Translations under genes and position numbers: made by a program
Notes under the pieces: model-generated
What the model was told of the DNA's origin: nothing
The model's database searches: none
What the model saw: only the letters and a program-made list of their open reading frames with translations
Part shown: positions 26,966 to 36,210 of the stretch, in pieces
Position numbering within the stretch: the first letter of the stretch is position 1
How the letters are laid out: each line of letters starts with the position of its first letter
Assembly (NCBI RefSeq): GCF_900109115.1
Contig: NZ_FNYV01000001.1
Coordinates: 881,003 to 945,002, forward strand
Direction: 5' to 3'
Length of the DNA: 64,000 nucleotides
Source: Micromonospora phaseoli
GTDB lineage: Bacteria > Actinomycetota > Actinomycetes > Mycobacteriales > Micromonosporaceae

Positions 26966-28993
26966 GTGCCCAGATTCTCCCTGTTGGGGCGGCCGGCCGG
27001 TCGACACCGACTGCGGGTCGGCGTCGGCGCGGTGGTCAGCGTCGCGGCCTTGCTGGCGGTGTCCGTCCCGGCGCCTACGGCCGCGTCGGCCGGGCCCGCC
27101 GGGGTGCCTGCAGCCGTGGTGCCGGTACCCGAACCGGCGACGCTGGTGACGGCGAACCCCGCTGACCACACCCCGCACGCCCGCGACGGTGAGGTCCGCG
27201 CCTTCGCGCAGGTGGGTGGCAGGGTGTTCGTGGGGGGAAGCTTCACCCAGATCCGCCAGACGGTGAGCGCGCCGTGGGTGAGCCGGCACTACCTGTTCGC
27301 GTACGACCGGAGCACCGGTGCGCTCGCCACGGCGTTCCTGCCGGTGCTCGACGGGGCGGTCAATTCCCTCGTCGCCGGGCCGGGCGGGACGCTGATCGTC
27401 GGCGGCGCGTTCAAGAACGTCAACGGGGTCCAGCGCCGGAACCTGGTGGCGCTCGATCCGTCCACCGGCATGATCATGGGAAGTTGGGTCGGCCGCTCCG
27501 ACGGCGGCACGGTCCGTGACCTGGCGCTGCACGGCAACTGGCTCTACGTGGCCGGTGCGTTCAACTGGCTCAACGGCACCGCGCACAGCGGCCTGGGCCG
27601 GCTGAACGCGACCACCGGCGCGATCGACCCGACCTTCACCATCGACACCACCGTCGGCCGGCACGGCACCAGCAGGTACGTCTGGACCATCGACGTCTCT
27701 CCCGACGGTCGTACGCTCGTCGTCGGCGGCAACTTCCGTTTCGTCAACGGTCTGCCGCGCGAGCAGTTGGCGTTGGTGAACCTGGCCGGCACGCCGAGCG
27801 TGCTCGACTGGAGCACCGAGAAGTTCGCGCCGCCGTGCGTCGCGCCGGAATCGTTCGTGCACTACGTGCAGGACGTGCGGTTCGGCGGCGACGGCCGCTG
27901 GTTCGTGGTCGGCACGAACGGCGGCCTGGGCTGGCCGGCCGCGTACTGCGACGCCCTGGTCCGCTTCGAGACCGCATCCCGGGGCGCGGGCCAGCTCGCC
28001 ACCTGGGTCAACTTCACCGGCAACGACACCATCACCTCGGTCGAGGTGGCCGACAACGTCATCTACCTCGGCGGGCACTTCCGCTGGCTGAACAACCCGA
28101 ACGCCACCGACAAGCCCGGCAACGGCGCGGTCGACCGGCTCGGCATCGGTGCGGTCACCCCGGCGACCGGCATGCCGGTGAACTGGAATCCGCGCCGCAG
28201 CGGCGGGTCCGCGCTGCCCACCGGCGCCACCTCCTGGGGCTCGTCGGTGCCGGTGCTCTGGCGCGGCAGCGACGGCCTCTACTTCGGGCACAACTCCGAC
28301 GGCATGGGCAACGAGTACCACGGGCGGCTCGGCGTGTTCCCGGTCAGTGGCGGGCGCGACATCACGCCGAAGAACCCGCCCACGGCCGGCAGCGGAAACC
28401 TGTACCTCGGCGCGGGCGGTGCGCAGCTTGCCAAGGTGCCGTTCAGCGGCACCGCCCTCGGCGTGGCCAGGACCGTCAGTCAGCCGAACTACACCGGTGC
28501 CGGTGCGACGTGGCGGGTGGACGACCGGATCTACTGGTCGCGCCTGGTCCCGGGTACCCCGACCGGCAGTCGCATCGACATCTCGCTGTTCGGCGGCTCG
28601 ACCGTCGGCGCGCCCTGGGAAGCGTCCGGCTACAACGACTGGTTCAAGCCGGCCGTGCTGACCGGGGCGTTCTTTCTGAACGGTCGGCTCTACTACACGC
28701 GTAGCGGCGCCAACGGCCTCTACTACCGCTACTTCGAGATCGACGGCAACTATCTGGGCGCCACCGAGTTCGCCCTGCCGACCACAGGTCTCAGCTGGTC
28801 GACGGTGCGCGGCATGGCCTGGGTGAAGGGGCGGATCGTGTACGGCGGAACCGACGGCACCCTGCGCAGCGTGCCGTTCGACCCGACGTCCGCGCCGGCG
28901 GCGGTGGTCAGGGGTGGCGAGGCGGTCGTGATCGCGACCGGCACGCCGGCGCTGACGTGGTCGCGTCCTTCGATGTTCTTTTCCGTGCACTGA
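26966..28993 (+). CDS. Secreted beta-propeller-like protein
   Basis: A 675-residue exported protein of unknown function. A GTG start with GGAGG upstream gives a signal peptide (MPRFSLLGRPAGRHRLRVGV, hydrophobic core, cleavage near AASA). The body has repeated blades of the form VGGSFTQI, VGGAFKNVNGVQR, VAGAFNWLNGTAHS, VGGNFRFVNGLPRE and LGGHFRWLNNP, each about 50-60 residues apart, as in DUF5122/delta-60-type propellers. It may bind carbohydrate or act at the cell surface. It immediately precedes the polysaccharide cluster and may belong to it. Confidence 0.8.
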   Translation: MPRFSLLGRPAGRHRLRVGVGAVVSVAALLAVSVPAPTAASAGPAGVPAAVVPVPEPATLVTANPADHTPHARDGEVRAFAQVGGRVFVGGSFTQIRQTVSAPWVSRHYLFAYDRSTGALATAFLPVLDGAVNSLVAGPGGTLIVGGAFKNVNGVQRRNLVALDPSTGMIMGSWVGRSDGGTVRDLALHGNWLYVAGAFNWLNGTAHSGLGRLNATTGAIDPTFTIDTTVGRHGTSRYVWTIDVSPDGRTLVVGGNFRFVNGLPREQLALVNLAGTPSVLDWSTEKFAPPCVAPESFVHYVQDVRFGGDGRWFVVGTNGGLGWPAAYCDALVRFETASRGAGQLATWVNFTGNDTITSVEVADNVIYLGGHFRWLNNPNATDKPGNGAVDRLGIGAVTPATGMPVNWNPRRSGGSALPTGATSWGSSVPVLWRGSDGLYFGHNSDGMGNEYHGRLGVFPVSGGRDITPKNPPTAGSGNLYLGAGGAQLAKVPFSGTALGVARTVSQPNYTGAGATWRVDDRIYWSRLVPGTPTGSRIDISLFGGSTVGAPWEASGYNDWFKPAVLTGAFFLNGRLYYTRSGANGLYYRYFEIDGNYLGATEFALPTTGLSWSTVRGMAWVKGRIVYGGTDGTLRSVPFDPTSAPAAVVRGGEAVVIATGTPALTWSRPSMFFSVH

Positions 28994-29022
28994 CGTTCAC
29001 CGTTCGTAATGTGGGAGGCTCG

Positions 29023-29565
29023 TTGACCGCCATCCGGCACGGACTCGCGGTGCGTACCGTCTTCGCGGTCAAGCGTGGCTGGTACCGGCTGCGTTATCCG
29101 CGCCTGCGACTGGGTGCGGGTGTGCAGATCCGGGGCCGGCTCCGGCTGCGTCGTGGTGTGCGGGTGAGCATCGGAGACCACACCCGGCTGAACAAGCTGG
29201 TCCGCTTCGCCGGCTCCGGCGAGGTGCGGGTCGGCGCGCACTGCCTGCTCAACGCGACCTGGATAGGTGCCTGGACCTCGGTGACCATCGGGGACCGCTG
29301 CCTGCTGTCGGACTGCGAACTGTTCGACAACGACTTCCACAACCTCGCACCGGCCCGGCGGCACGACCCGCCGACGGCGGCCAGCCGGGCGCCGATCGCC
29401 GTCGAGGACAACGTGTGGATCGGGGCGCACGCGTTGGTCATGAAGGGCGTCCGGATCGGCCGGGACAGCGTGGTGGGTGCCGCGACGGTGGTGCGGACGG
29501 ACGTGCCGCCCGGGGTCGTGGTCATCGGCAATCCACAACAGATAGCGAAGAAGTTCCATGACTGA
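29023..29565 (+). CDS. Hexapeptide-repeat acyltransferase (LbH fold)
   Basis: A 180-residue left-handed-beta-helix transferase. Hexapeptide-like steps are visible (VQIRGRLRLRRGVRVSIGDHT, VGAHCLLNATWIGAWTSVTIGD), and the C-terminal part IAVEDNVWIGAHALVMKGVRIG with GVVVIGNPQQIAKKF matches sugar O-acetyltransferases. TTG with GGGAGG upstream is the preferred start; an in-frame GTG 66 bases earlier would overlap the propeller gene. It overlaps the Wzz-like gene by eight bases. It likely acetylates the polysaccharide built by the following genes. Confidence 0.82.
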   Translation: MTAIRHGLAVRTVFAVKRGWYRLRYPRLRLGAGVQIRGRLRLRRGVRVSIGDHTRLNKLVRFAGSGEVRVGAHCLLNATWIGAWTSVTIGDRCLLSDCELFDNDFHNLAPARRHDPPTAASRAPIAVEDNVWIGAHALVMKGVRIGRDSVVGAATVVRTDVPPGVVVIGNPQQIAKKFHD

Positions 29566-31150
29566 TGCCGTGCCCAGCGCCTGGAGCGGCGAGCGCACCA
29601 CCGCGCCGTCCCGCACCGTCACGATCACCGATGTGCTGCGCGTACCACTGCACCGGATCCGGCTGGTCGCGGCGGTGGCCGCGGCCGGGCTGCTCGGTGT
29701 GGCCGGCTACCTGTTGCTGGCACCGGCCGCCGTGACGGCGAGCGCGGTGGTCGCGGTCCGGCCGGTGGTCACCGACGCGTTCACGCCCAGCGGTGCCGCC
29801 GCCGACCGGGCGGTGAACATGAACGTGGAGAGTGGCATCGCCACCGGCACCGAGGTGGTCGGCAAGCTGGCCGAGACGTTCGGCACTGACCAGCGCGCGG
29901 TACGCGAGGCGCTTGAGGTCGAGGTGCCCGCCGGTGGGCAGATCCTGCGCTTCGGCTACCGGTCCGGCAGCGGCGACCAGGCGGTCGAGGGCGCCAACCT
30001 GGCCGCGCGAAGCTACCTGGACGTCCGGCGTGCGATGTACGAGAAGCAGCGCGAGGAGATGCTGCGTTCCTACGACGCCAGCATCAGCAAGGTCGTCGAG
30101 CAGCAGAGCGCGGTGCAGCGGCGGATCACCAGCGCCCGGGACCAGGCCGCCGCCAACGCCGCCGTCGCCGAACTCGGCGGGATCAACAACCAGCTCACCC
30201 AGCTCAACTCCGCGCGGACCGAGATCGCCGCGGTCGACGTGAATCCCGGTTGGGTCACCCGCAACGCCGATCCGGCCCTGACCGCGTCGGCCGGCGACCC
30301 GCTGCTGCTGGCCGGTGGGCTGCTCGGCGGCGCCGTGGTCGGGCTGGTGCTCGCCTTCGGCTGGGAATCCGTGGACCGGCGGATCCGCAGCGTGGCCGAC
30401 GCCGGGGACAGCACCGGCCTGCCGCTGCTGGGCACCGTCCGACGCAAGGGGCTGCGTGGCCGGGCGGTCGACGCCGACATCCGCTACGTCGCGATGGCCG
30501 TCGCCGAGCGGGTCCGTCAGCCCGCCCGGGTCGCCGTGGTGACCGCCCGCGAGGACGCCACCGCGATCACCGCCGGGCTCGCGGTCGCCCTCGCCGTGGC
30601 CGGACGGGAGGTGTTCGTGGCCGACGACAGTGGCCGTGCCGACCGGCTCCGGGCGATGGTGCTCGCGGACCGGGACCGGTTGCCGGCGGGCATCGACCCG
30701 ACCCGACCCGCCGTGCCCAAGCCCCGGGCGGCCCCGACGGACACCGACGACGGTCCCACCGAGGTGATCACCCGGCGGCCCTCCCCGCATCCGCGAGGGG
30801 CCCGGCCCTCGACCGATCCGGAGGCCACCCTCACCCTGCCCCGGGTCGCCCACACCGTCGGGCACGCCGGCAACGGCCGGGCGACCGGCAACGAGCAGGT
30901 GCCGGTGGGTGCGGGCAGCGTGCGGTTCGGCACCTGGCGGCAGGGCGCCGACCACCGCCTCGTGCTGTACAACGCGCCGCCGGCCGAGGCCGACGAGCGG
31001 GGGGTGGTGGTGGCCCGGCAGGGCACCGCGGTGGTCGTGGTCGAGCGCGACCGGACCCGCCAGGCGGACCTTCGCCGGCTCGCCGATCGGCTGCGGGCGG
31101 CCGGAGTCAACCCGCTGGGTTTCGTGCTCTGCCGCAGCGGGCGGAGCTGA
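29558..31150 (+). CDS. Wzz-like polysaccharide chain-length protein with degenerate kinase-like domain
   Basis: A 530-residue protein with a Wzz topology: membrane segment 1 (about residues 29-51), an extracytoplasmic coiled-coil region containing SYLDVRRAMYEKQREEMLRS, and membrane segment 2 (about 248-267, LLLAGGLLGGAVVGLVLAFG). The C-terminal half resembles a BY-kinase position but the expected Walker A (GEGKS) is replaced by VTAREDATAITAGLAVALA, so it is unlikely to bind ATP normally. It probably sets polymer length or secretion. It is next to the ligase-like and flippase genes. Confidence 0.8.
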   Translation: MTDAVPSAWSGERTTAPSRTVTITDVLRVPLHRIRLVAAVAAAGLLGVAGYLLLAPAAVTASAVVAVRPVVTDAFTPSGAAADRAVNMNVESGIATGTEVVGKLAETFGTDQRAVREALEVEVPAGGQILRFGYRSGSGDQAVEGANLAARSYLDVRRAMYEKQREEMLRSYDASISKVVEQQSAVQRRITSARDQAAANAAVAELGGINNQLTQLNSARTEIAAVDVNPGWVTRNADPALTASAGDPLLLAGGLLGGAVVGLVLAFGWESVDRRIRSVADAGDSTGLPLLGTVRRKGLRGRAVDADIRYVAMAVAERVRQPARVAVVTAREDATAITAGLAVALAVAGREVFVADDSGRADRLRAMVLADRDRLPAGIDPTRPAVPKPRAAPTDTDDGPTEVITRRPSPHPRGARPSTDPEATLTLPRVAHTVGHAGNGRATGNEQVPVGAGSVRFGTWRQGADHRLVLYNAPPAEADERGVVVARQGTAVVVVERDRTRQADLRRLADRLRAAGVNPLGFVLCRSGRS

Positions 31151-31153
31151 GGC

Positions 31154-32485
31154 GTGCCGCTCACCCGTGCCCCGGCGACCACCGAGCCACCCCGGCCCGC
31201 CCAGCCCACACCGCGAGCCGTACCCTCCCCGCCAGCGCGACTGCCGATGTGGCCGCTGGCCGCGATGTTCGGGCTGGTCCCGCTCTGGTGGCTGGCGGGT
31301 GGTTTCTACCTCGGCTGGCCACTGCTGGGTGCCCTGCTGTTCACGCTGCTGGCGACCCGGGGCCGGGTGACGCTGCCGCCCGCCACCAGGATCTGGCTGC
31401 TGTTCCTGGCCATCGTGGTGGCCAGCGCCACCCGACTCCAGTCCCCGGTGTCGCTGCTGACCTTCGCGCTGCGGCTGAGCTTCTACCTGACCGCGCTGAT
31501 CGTCGCGGTCTACGTCTACACGGTCGCCCGGGAACGCCCCGACCAGGCGAGGGTCCTGGTGCCGCTCTGCGCGTTCTGGTTCGGGCTGGTCGCGCTGGGC
31601 TGGCTGGGCGTGCTGGTGCCACGCTTCGAGTTGACCACCCCGGTGGAGGTGCTGCTGCCCGGCGGCGTGGCGGACGTGCCGTTCGTCAACGACATGGTCC
31701 ATCTCGGCACCGCCGAGTACAGCGTCCGGTCACTCAACCCGATCTACCGGCCGGCGGCGCCCTACGCGTACACCAACACCTACGGCAGCGCGTACGCGAT
31801 GACGCTGCCGTGCGTGGTCGCGTACGCCATGCTCTGCCGTCGTGGCCTGCTGCGGTGGGCGCTGCTGGTGTCGCTGCCGCTGTCGCTGGTGCCGGCGTTC
31901 CTCACGCTCAACCGGGCGATGTTCCTCAGCCTCGGTGTCGGCCTGGCCGTGCTCGGGGTGCGGGCGGTGCTGCGCGGCAACACGCGGGTGGCCGCCTCGA
32001 TCGTCGCAGTACTGGTGCTCGGCGCGATCGTGATGCTGTTCATCCCGATCACCGAGCTGATCGGCAACCGGGTCCGGTCCAGCGACACCAACAGCGATCG
32101 GCTGTCGCTCTACGCCGAGGTGCTGCGCCGGGTGGGGGACTCGCCGTGGCTGGGGTACGGCGCACCGCTGGACGTGGACACCGTCTCGGCCGACGCGCCG
32201 ATCGGCACCCAGGGGCAGCTCTGGTTGGTGCTGTTCAGCCACGGCGTGCCCGCGCTGCTCTGTTTCCTCGCCTGGTTCGTCGCCGCCGCGCTGAACTGCG
32301 CCCGGGCCATCTCGGCGGCCGGACAGTGGCTGGCGGTCGTCCCGGTGGTCTGCCTGGTGCAGGCGCCCTTCTACGGGATGGCCAACCAGAACCTCGCGGT
32401 CGCCTTCTTCGCGGTCGCCTTCGCGACGGCGCTCACCGAGCGGGAGCGACTCACCCGGCGCCGGGCGGCGGTGCTGCCGGCATGA
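31154..32485 (+). CDS. O-antigen ligase/Wzy-like polymerase
   Basis: A 443-residue polytopic membrane protein with about 10-12 hydrophobic segments and one large outside loop, the layout of the O-antigen ligase/Wzy superfamily. The loop between late segments contains NRVRSSDTNSDRLSLYAEVLRRVGDSPWLGYG, the usual conserved Wzy/WaaL region. The start is GTG, three bases after the Wzz-like gene. It would polymerise or ligate lipid-linked repeat units. Its stop overlaps the flippase start. Confidence 0.82.
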   Translation: MPLTRAPATTEPPRPAQPTPRAVPSPPARLPMWPLAAMFGLVPLWWLAGGFYLGWPLLGALLFTLLATRGRVTLPPATRIWLLFLAIVVASATRLQSPVSLLTFALRLSFYLTALIVAVYVYTVARERPDQARVLVPLCAFWFGLVALGWLGVLVPRFELTTPVEVLLPGGVADVPFVNDMVHLGTAEYSVRSLNPIYRPAAPYAYTNTYGSAYAMTLPCVVAYAMLCRRGLLRWALLVSLPLSLVPAFLTLNRAMFLSLGVGLAVLGVRAVLRGNTRVAASIVAVLVLGAIVMLFIPITELIGNRVRSSDTNSDRLSLYAEVLRRVGDSPWLGYGAPLDVDTVSADAPIGTQGQLWLVLFSHGVPALLCFLAWFVAAALNCARAISAAGQWLAVVPVVCLVQAPFYGMANQNLAVAFFAVAFATALTERERLTRRRAAVLPA

Positions 32486-34032
32486 CCACGGCCATTACCC
32501 GGGCCACGGTGGACGGTGCTGCCGAGACCCGGCGCAGCGCCCGCAGCGGGCTCGCCGGGCTGCTCGGCGCGGCGGCCAGCGGCCTGTTCGGATTCGTGCT
32601 CGTGGTCGTCATCACCCGTGGCTACGGCCCCGCCGGGGCCGGCGCGTTCTTCGCCGCGATCGGCGTGGTGACCGTCGCCGCCGCGGTCTGCACCCTCGGC
32701 GCGGAGACGGGGCTGATGTGGGCCCTGCCCCGGCGTCGGGCCGGCGCGACCGGCGACGCCGCCCGGATGCTCCCGGTGGCCATGGTGCCGCCGATGCTGG
32801 TCGCCGTGCTGGTCGCCGTGGGCGGGGTGCTGGTCGCCGGGCCGCTCGCCGGTCGGCTCCTGGGACCGGCGGGCGGATCGCTGCTGGTCGTGACCTTCGC
32901 GGCGGTGCCCGTGGTGGTCGCGATGAACCTGCTGCTGGCCGTGCTGCGCTGCGTACGCCCGATGCGGGCCTACGTCGCGGTGCAGTTCCTCCTACTGCCG
33001 GTGGCCCGACCGTTGCTGGTCGGCGCGGCCGTGCTCGCCGGCGGCGGGCTGCTGGTCGGCCTGACCGGCTGGCTGGTGCCCGCCGCTCTCGCCCTGCTGG
33101 TGTGCCTGGTCCTGGTCGCCGGCCCGCTCGGCGTGGGTGCCGGCGCGCGGCTGTGTGCGCCGCGCGGTGACTGGTCCACGTTCTGGCGTTTCGCGCTGCC
33201 GCGCGCCGCGTCCGCGGCGATCGACGCCGGCAGCATGTGGATCGGTGTGCTGCTCACCTCGGCGTTGGCCAGCTCCGCCGAGGCCGGTGTCTTCGGAGCG
33301 GTCGGTCGCTACGTGCTCGCCGGTCAACTGGCGATGCAGGGGCTGCGGGTGGCGGTCTCCCCGCAGCTGTCCCGGCTGCTCGGCCGGGGGGAGCGGGCGG
33401 CGGCCGCGGCGGTGCACCGGCAGTTGACCACCTGGGGAGTGGTGCTCTCGTGGCCGGTGTACCTGCTGCTGGCCGTCTTCGGGCCGGCCTTCCTGGCGCT
33501 GTTCGGCGCCGACTTCGCCGACGGCGCCGCCGCGCTGACCGTGCTCGCGCTCGCCATGCTGGTCAACACCGGCGTCGGCAACGTGCAGAGCATGCTGCTG
33601 ATGGGCGGGCGCAGCGGCCTGCACCTGGCCGGGGCGCTGGCCGGTCTGCTGGTCACCGTCGGCCTCGGACTGGTGCTGATCCCGGCCCACGGCGCGACCG
33701 GCGCGGCGGTGGCCTGGGCCGCCGGCATCGTCACCGAGAACCTCACGGCGGCCACCTGCGCTCGGCTGGTGGTCGGTCAGCGGCTGGTCGACGCCCGGAT
33801 GCTGGTCGCGGCGGCGGCCACCGTGGGCGGGCTCGGCCTGGCCTCGGTGCTCGGTCTGGCGGTGGCCGGCCGGGGCCTGCCGGGACTGGCGCTGGCGCTG
33901 GCCGCGTTAAGCGCCATTTGCGTCGGTTTGCTGACTTTATCCGGGGTTCGGGGTGGCATCCGGGCGACCATGTTGCAGGTCCGTGGCAGGTCGCCGGCCG
34001 AGGACCCGCCACGGCTGTCGGAGGGCAGGTGA
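32482..34032 (+). CDS. Wzx-like polysaccharide flippase
   Basis: A 516-residue protein with about 14 hydrophobic segments of the MOP superfamily (Wzx/MurJ-type). The opening SGLAGLLGAAASGLFGFVLVVVITRGYGPAGAGAFFAA and the later AVGRYVLAGQLAMQGLRVAVSPQLSRLLG are typical. It would flip undecaprenyl-linked oligosaccharide across the membrane. The ATG overlaps the upstream stop (ATGA); the frame is open further upstream but inside the ligase and Wzz-like genes. Confidence 0.87.
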   Translation: MTTAITRATVDGAAETRRSARSGLAGLLGAAASGLFGFVLVVVITRGYGPAGAGAFFAAIGVVTVAAAVCTLGAETGLMWALPRRRAGATGDAARMLPVAMVPPMLVAVLVAVGGVLVAGPLAGRLLGPAGGSLLVVTFAAVPVVVAMNLLLAVLRCVRPMRAYVAVQFLLLPVARPLLVGAAVLAGGGLLVGLTGWLVPAALALLVCLVLVAGPLGVGAGARLCAPRGDWSTFWRFALPRAASAAIDAGSMWIGVLLTSALASSAEAGVFGAVGRYVLAGQLAMQGLRVAVSPQLSRLLGRGERAAAAAVHRQLTTWGVVLSWPVYLLLAVFGPAFLALFGADFADGAAALTVLALAMLVNTGVGNVQSMLLMGGRSGLHLAGALAGLLVTVGLGLVLIPAHGATGAAVAWAAGIVTENLTAATCARLVVGQRLVDARMLVAAAATVGGLGLASVLGLAVAGRGLPGLALALAALSAICVGLLTLSGVRGGIRATMLQVRGRSPAEDPPRLSEGR

Positions 34033-34039
34033 GAACGGC

Positions 34040-34942
34040 GTGTCGTCCATTCGGGACCGGGTGAAGCAACTGGTGCCGGCCCAGGTGACGAACCGGGTGC
34101 GGGTCAGCCTCGTCGACTACGGGATCCGTACCAGCGACCGCCGCCCACTGCCGGACTTCCTGATCATCGGCACCAAGCGAGGCGGGACCACCTCCCTGTG
34201 GAACTACCTCATCGCACACCCGCTGGTGCCCCGGCTCTTCCCCGCCTGGAACACGAAGTCCACCCACTACTTCGAGGAGCACTGGAGTCGCGGCGAGGCG
34301 TGGTACCGATCGCACTTCCCGACCGTGCGGCAACGGGAGATGCTGGAGAGCCGCCACGGCGGCCCGGTACGCGCCGGCGAAGCGGCCCCGCTGTACATGT
34401 TCCATCCCCTGGTCGCCGCGCGGGTCGCCGCGCTGATGCCCGCCGTTCGGCTGATCGTGTTGCTGCGCGATCCGGTGGATCGGGCGTACTCGCACTGGAA
34501 GGAGCGGCGGGCCAACGGCGTGGAGCCGTTGGACTTCGTCGCCGCGTTGGCCGCCGAGCCGCAGCGCACGGCGGGCGAGCGGGAACGGCTGATCGCCGAG
34601 CCGGATCACTGCAGCCGGCGGTTCGACTGGTATGCCTACCGGGCCCGCGGCCGGTACCTGGAGCAGCTCGAACCGTGGCTGGAACGCTTCGACCGGGGGC
34701 AGCTGCTCGTCCTGCCCAGCGAGGAGCTGTACCGCGACGCGCCTGCCGCCTACCGGCGCACCCTGGACTTCCTCGGCCTGCCGGTCGTCGACCCGCCGGA
34801 CTTCAAGGTCTACAACGGCCGACGGTCGGTGCCGCTGCCGCCGCCGCTGCGCGCCGAGCTGGCCGAGTACTACCGCCCGTACAACGAGGCGCTGCGACAG
34901 CGGCTCGGGTTGCCGCTCGACTGGCCGGACCGGCCGACGTGA
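34040..34942 (+). CDS. Sulfotransferase
   Basis: A 300-residue PAPS-dependent sulfotransferase. The 5'-phosphosulfate loop is DFLIIGTKRGGTTSLWNYL near residues 38-56 and the 3'-phosphate-binding element is RLIVLLRDPVDRAYSHWKER near residue 141; these are the two PAPS-binding hallmarks. In a surface-polysaccharide cluster it most likely sulfates a sugar, which would give a sulfated surface polymer. The start GTG follows the flippase stop by seven bases. It overlaps the next gene by four bases. Confidence 0.88.
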   Translation: MSSIRDRVKQLVPAQVTNRVRVSLVDYGIRTSDRRPLPDFLIIGTKRGGTTSLWNYLIAHPLVPRLFPAWNTKSTHYFEEHWSRGEAWYRSHFPTVRQREMLESRHGGPVRAGEAAPLYMFHPLVAARVAALMPAVRLIVLLRDPVDRAYSHWKERRANGVEPLDFVAALAAEPQRTAGERERLIAEPDHCSRRFDWYAYRARGRYLEQLEPWLERFDRGQLLVLPSEELYRDAPAAYRRTLDFLGLPVVDPPDFKVYNGRRSVPLPPPLRAELAEYYRPYNEALRQRLGLPLDWPDRPT

Positions 34943-36210
34943 CCGCGCCGGCCATGGCCGCGACCGACCCGCGCCGGCGTGACGACGGGTTGGGCTGGGT
35001 CAGCCGGGCGGTCTTCGCCGACGAACGGATCGCGCTGAGCGTGGACGCCGGCCCGCCGGCCGGGCACACCGTGGTGGCCCGCTACGCGGTCGTACCGTCG
35101 GTCACCGGGGCGCGGTTCCTGCTGCCGCTGGGCTCGCCCCGGGTCGCCGCGGCGGCGCTGCTGGCGTACAACGGCCTGCGGCCGGCGAAGGTACGGGCGG
35201 CGCGGGCCCTGCTCGGTGCGGCGGCCCGGGTCGGCGTGGTCGACCGGGCACCGTTCCCGGTGCTGACCGTGGCCCTGCCCACCCGGCTCGACCCGGCGGC
35301 GGTGCTGCTCGCCGACCGGCTCGCCGCCGCCCTCGGCGCGCCGATGTACGCGGCCTGCGGCATCCGCCCGCCGGATCCGAACCACAAGCCCACGCTGCAA
35401 CTCTTCGATCGCACCGGGACGCCACGCGGGTACGCGAAGATCGGCTGGAACGACGCCACCCGGACGCTGGTCAGCGCCGAGGCGACGGCGCTGCGCGAGT
35501 TGTCCGGGCTGGCGGGCCGCGCGGGACATCCCGAGACACCCCGGCTGCTCACCGAGGCCAGCTGGGCCGGCCAGGTGGTCGCGGTGGTCGAGCCACTGCC
35601 CTCCCGGGTCCGTGGGATACCGACCGCCGCCGCGCCCGAGGTGCAGGCGTTGCTCGCGGTGGCTCGCCGGGGCCGCCCGCCGGCCCCGCCTCGACCCTTG
35701 GCCGGCTCGCCGTTCCTGGCCCGGCTGGCGACTGCGGCACAGCGAGCCGCCGCCGCGGGCCCCACCGGGCGCCGGGCCGTCACGGCGGTCACCGCGCTGG
35801 CCCGGCGGCACGGCGAGGTCACTGTCGAGTTCGGGCACTGGCACGGTGACTGGGTGCCGTGGAACCTGGGCCGGCACGGCGGCGAACTGGTGGCCTGGGA
35901 CTGGGAGCACAGCGGCCCCGACGTACCCGTCGGTTTCGACCTGGCCCACGACGCCTTCCAACGTGCCGTGGTGCTGCGGGGCGAGTCGGCCGGCTCGGCC
36001 GCCGACGCGGCCGGGCGGTGGCTGGACCGCTACGGCGACCGGCTGGGACTGGACGCCCGACGTCGCCGCCTGGTGGTCGATGCCTACCTGGTCGAGATGT
36101 GGCTGCGGACCTGGCGGCTGGCCGCCGCCGGCGCCGGTTGGAACCCGGCGCTGCATCCCGCGTTGCTGGACCTGCTCGACGAGCGAGCTGGCAGAGATGG
36201 CGTCACGTGA
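34939..36210 (+). CDS. Aminoglycoside-phosphotransferase-fold (APH) protein
   Basis: A 423-residue protein with the kinase-like APH catalytic loop WHGDWVPWNLG near residue 300 and the metal-binding AWDWEHSG shortly after. The N-terminal half is unusually long and poorly conserved; the nucleotide-binding region includes GYAKIGWND. Because it lies in a polysaccharide cluster and is coupled (GTGA) to the sulfotransferase, a sugar or lipid-linked precursor is a likelier substrate than an antibiotic, but this is inference. Confidence 0.8.
   Translation: MTAPAMAATDPRRRDDGLGWVSRAVFADERIALSVDAGPPAGHTVVARYAVVPSVTGARFLLPLGSPRVAAAALLAYNGLRPAKVRAARALLGAAARVGVVDRAPFPVLTVALPTRLDPAAVLLADRLAAALGAPMYAACGIRPPDPNHKPTLQLFDRTGTPRGYAKIGWNDATRTLVSAEATALRELSGLAGRAGHPETPRLLTEASWAGQVVAVVEPLPSRVRGIPTAAAPEVQALLAVARRGRPPAPPRPLAGSPFLARLATAAQRAAAAGPTGRRAVTAVTALARRHGEVTVEFGHWHGDWVPWNLGRHGGELVAWDWEHSGPDVPVGFDLAHDAFQRAVVLRGESAGSAADAAGRWLDRYGDRLGLDARRRRLVVDAYLVEMWLRTWRLAAAGAGWNPALHPALLDLLDERAGRDGVT

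Noticed and set aside
26756..28990. Long open frame of 744 codons on the minus strand
   Set aside because: It mirrors the secreted propeller gene exactly; its translation is low-complexity Arg/Gly/Val without motifs, while the plus strand has signal peptide and blades.
30250..32481. Upstream extension of the flippase frame
   Set aside because: The extension lies inside the Wzz-like and Wzy-like genes and has no hydrophobic or conserved pattern; ATGA overlap marks the true start.
34939..36210. Antibiotic-resistance call for the APH-like gene
   Set aside because: Only the generic kinase fold is seen and the context is polysaccharide synthesis, so a resistance label is not supported.
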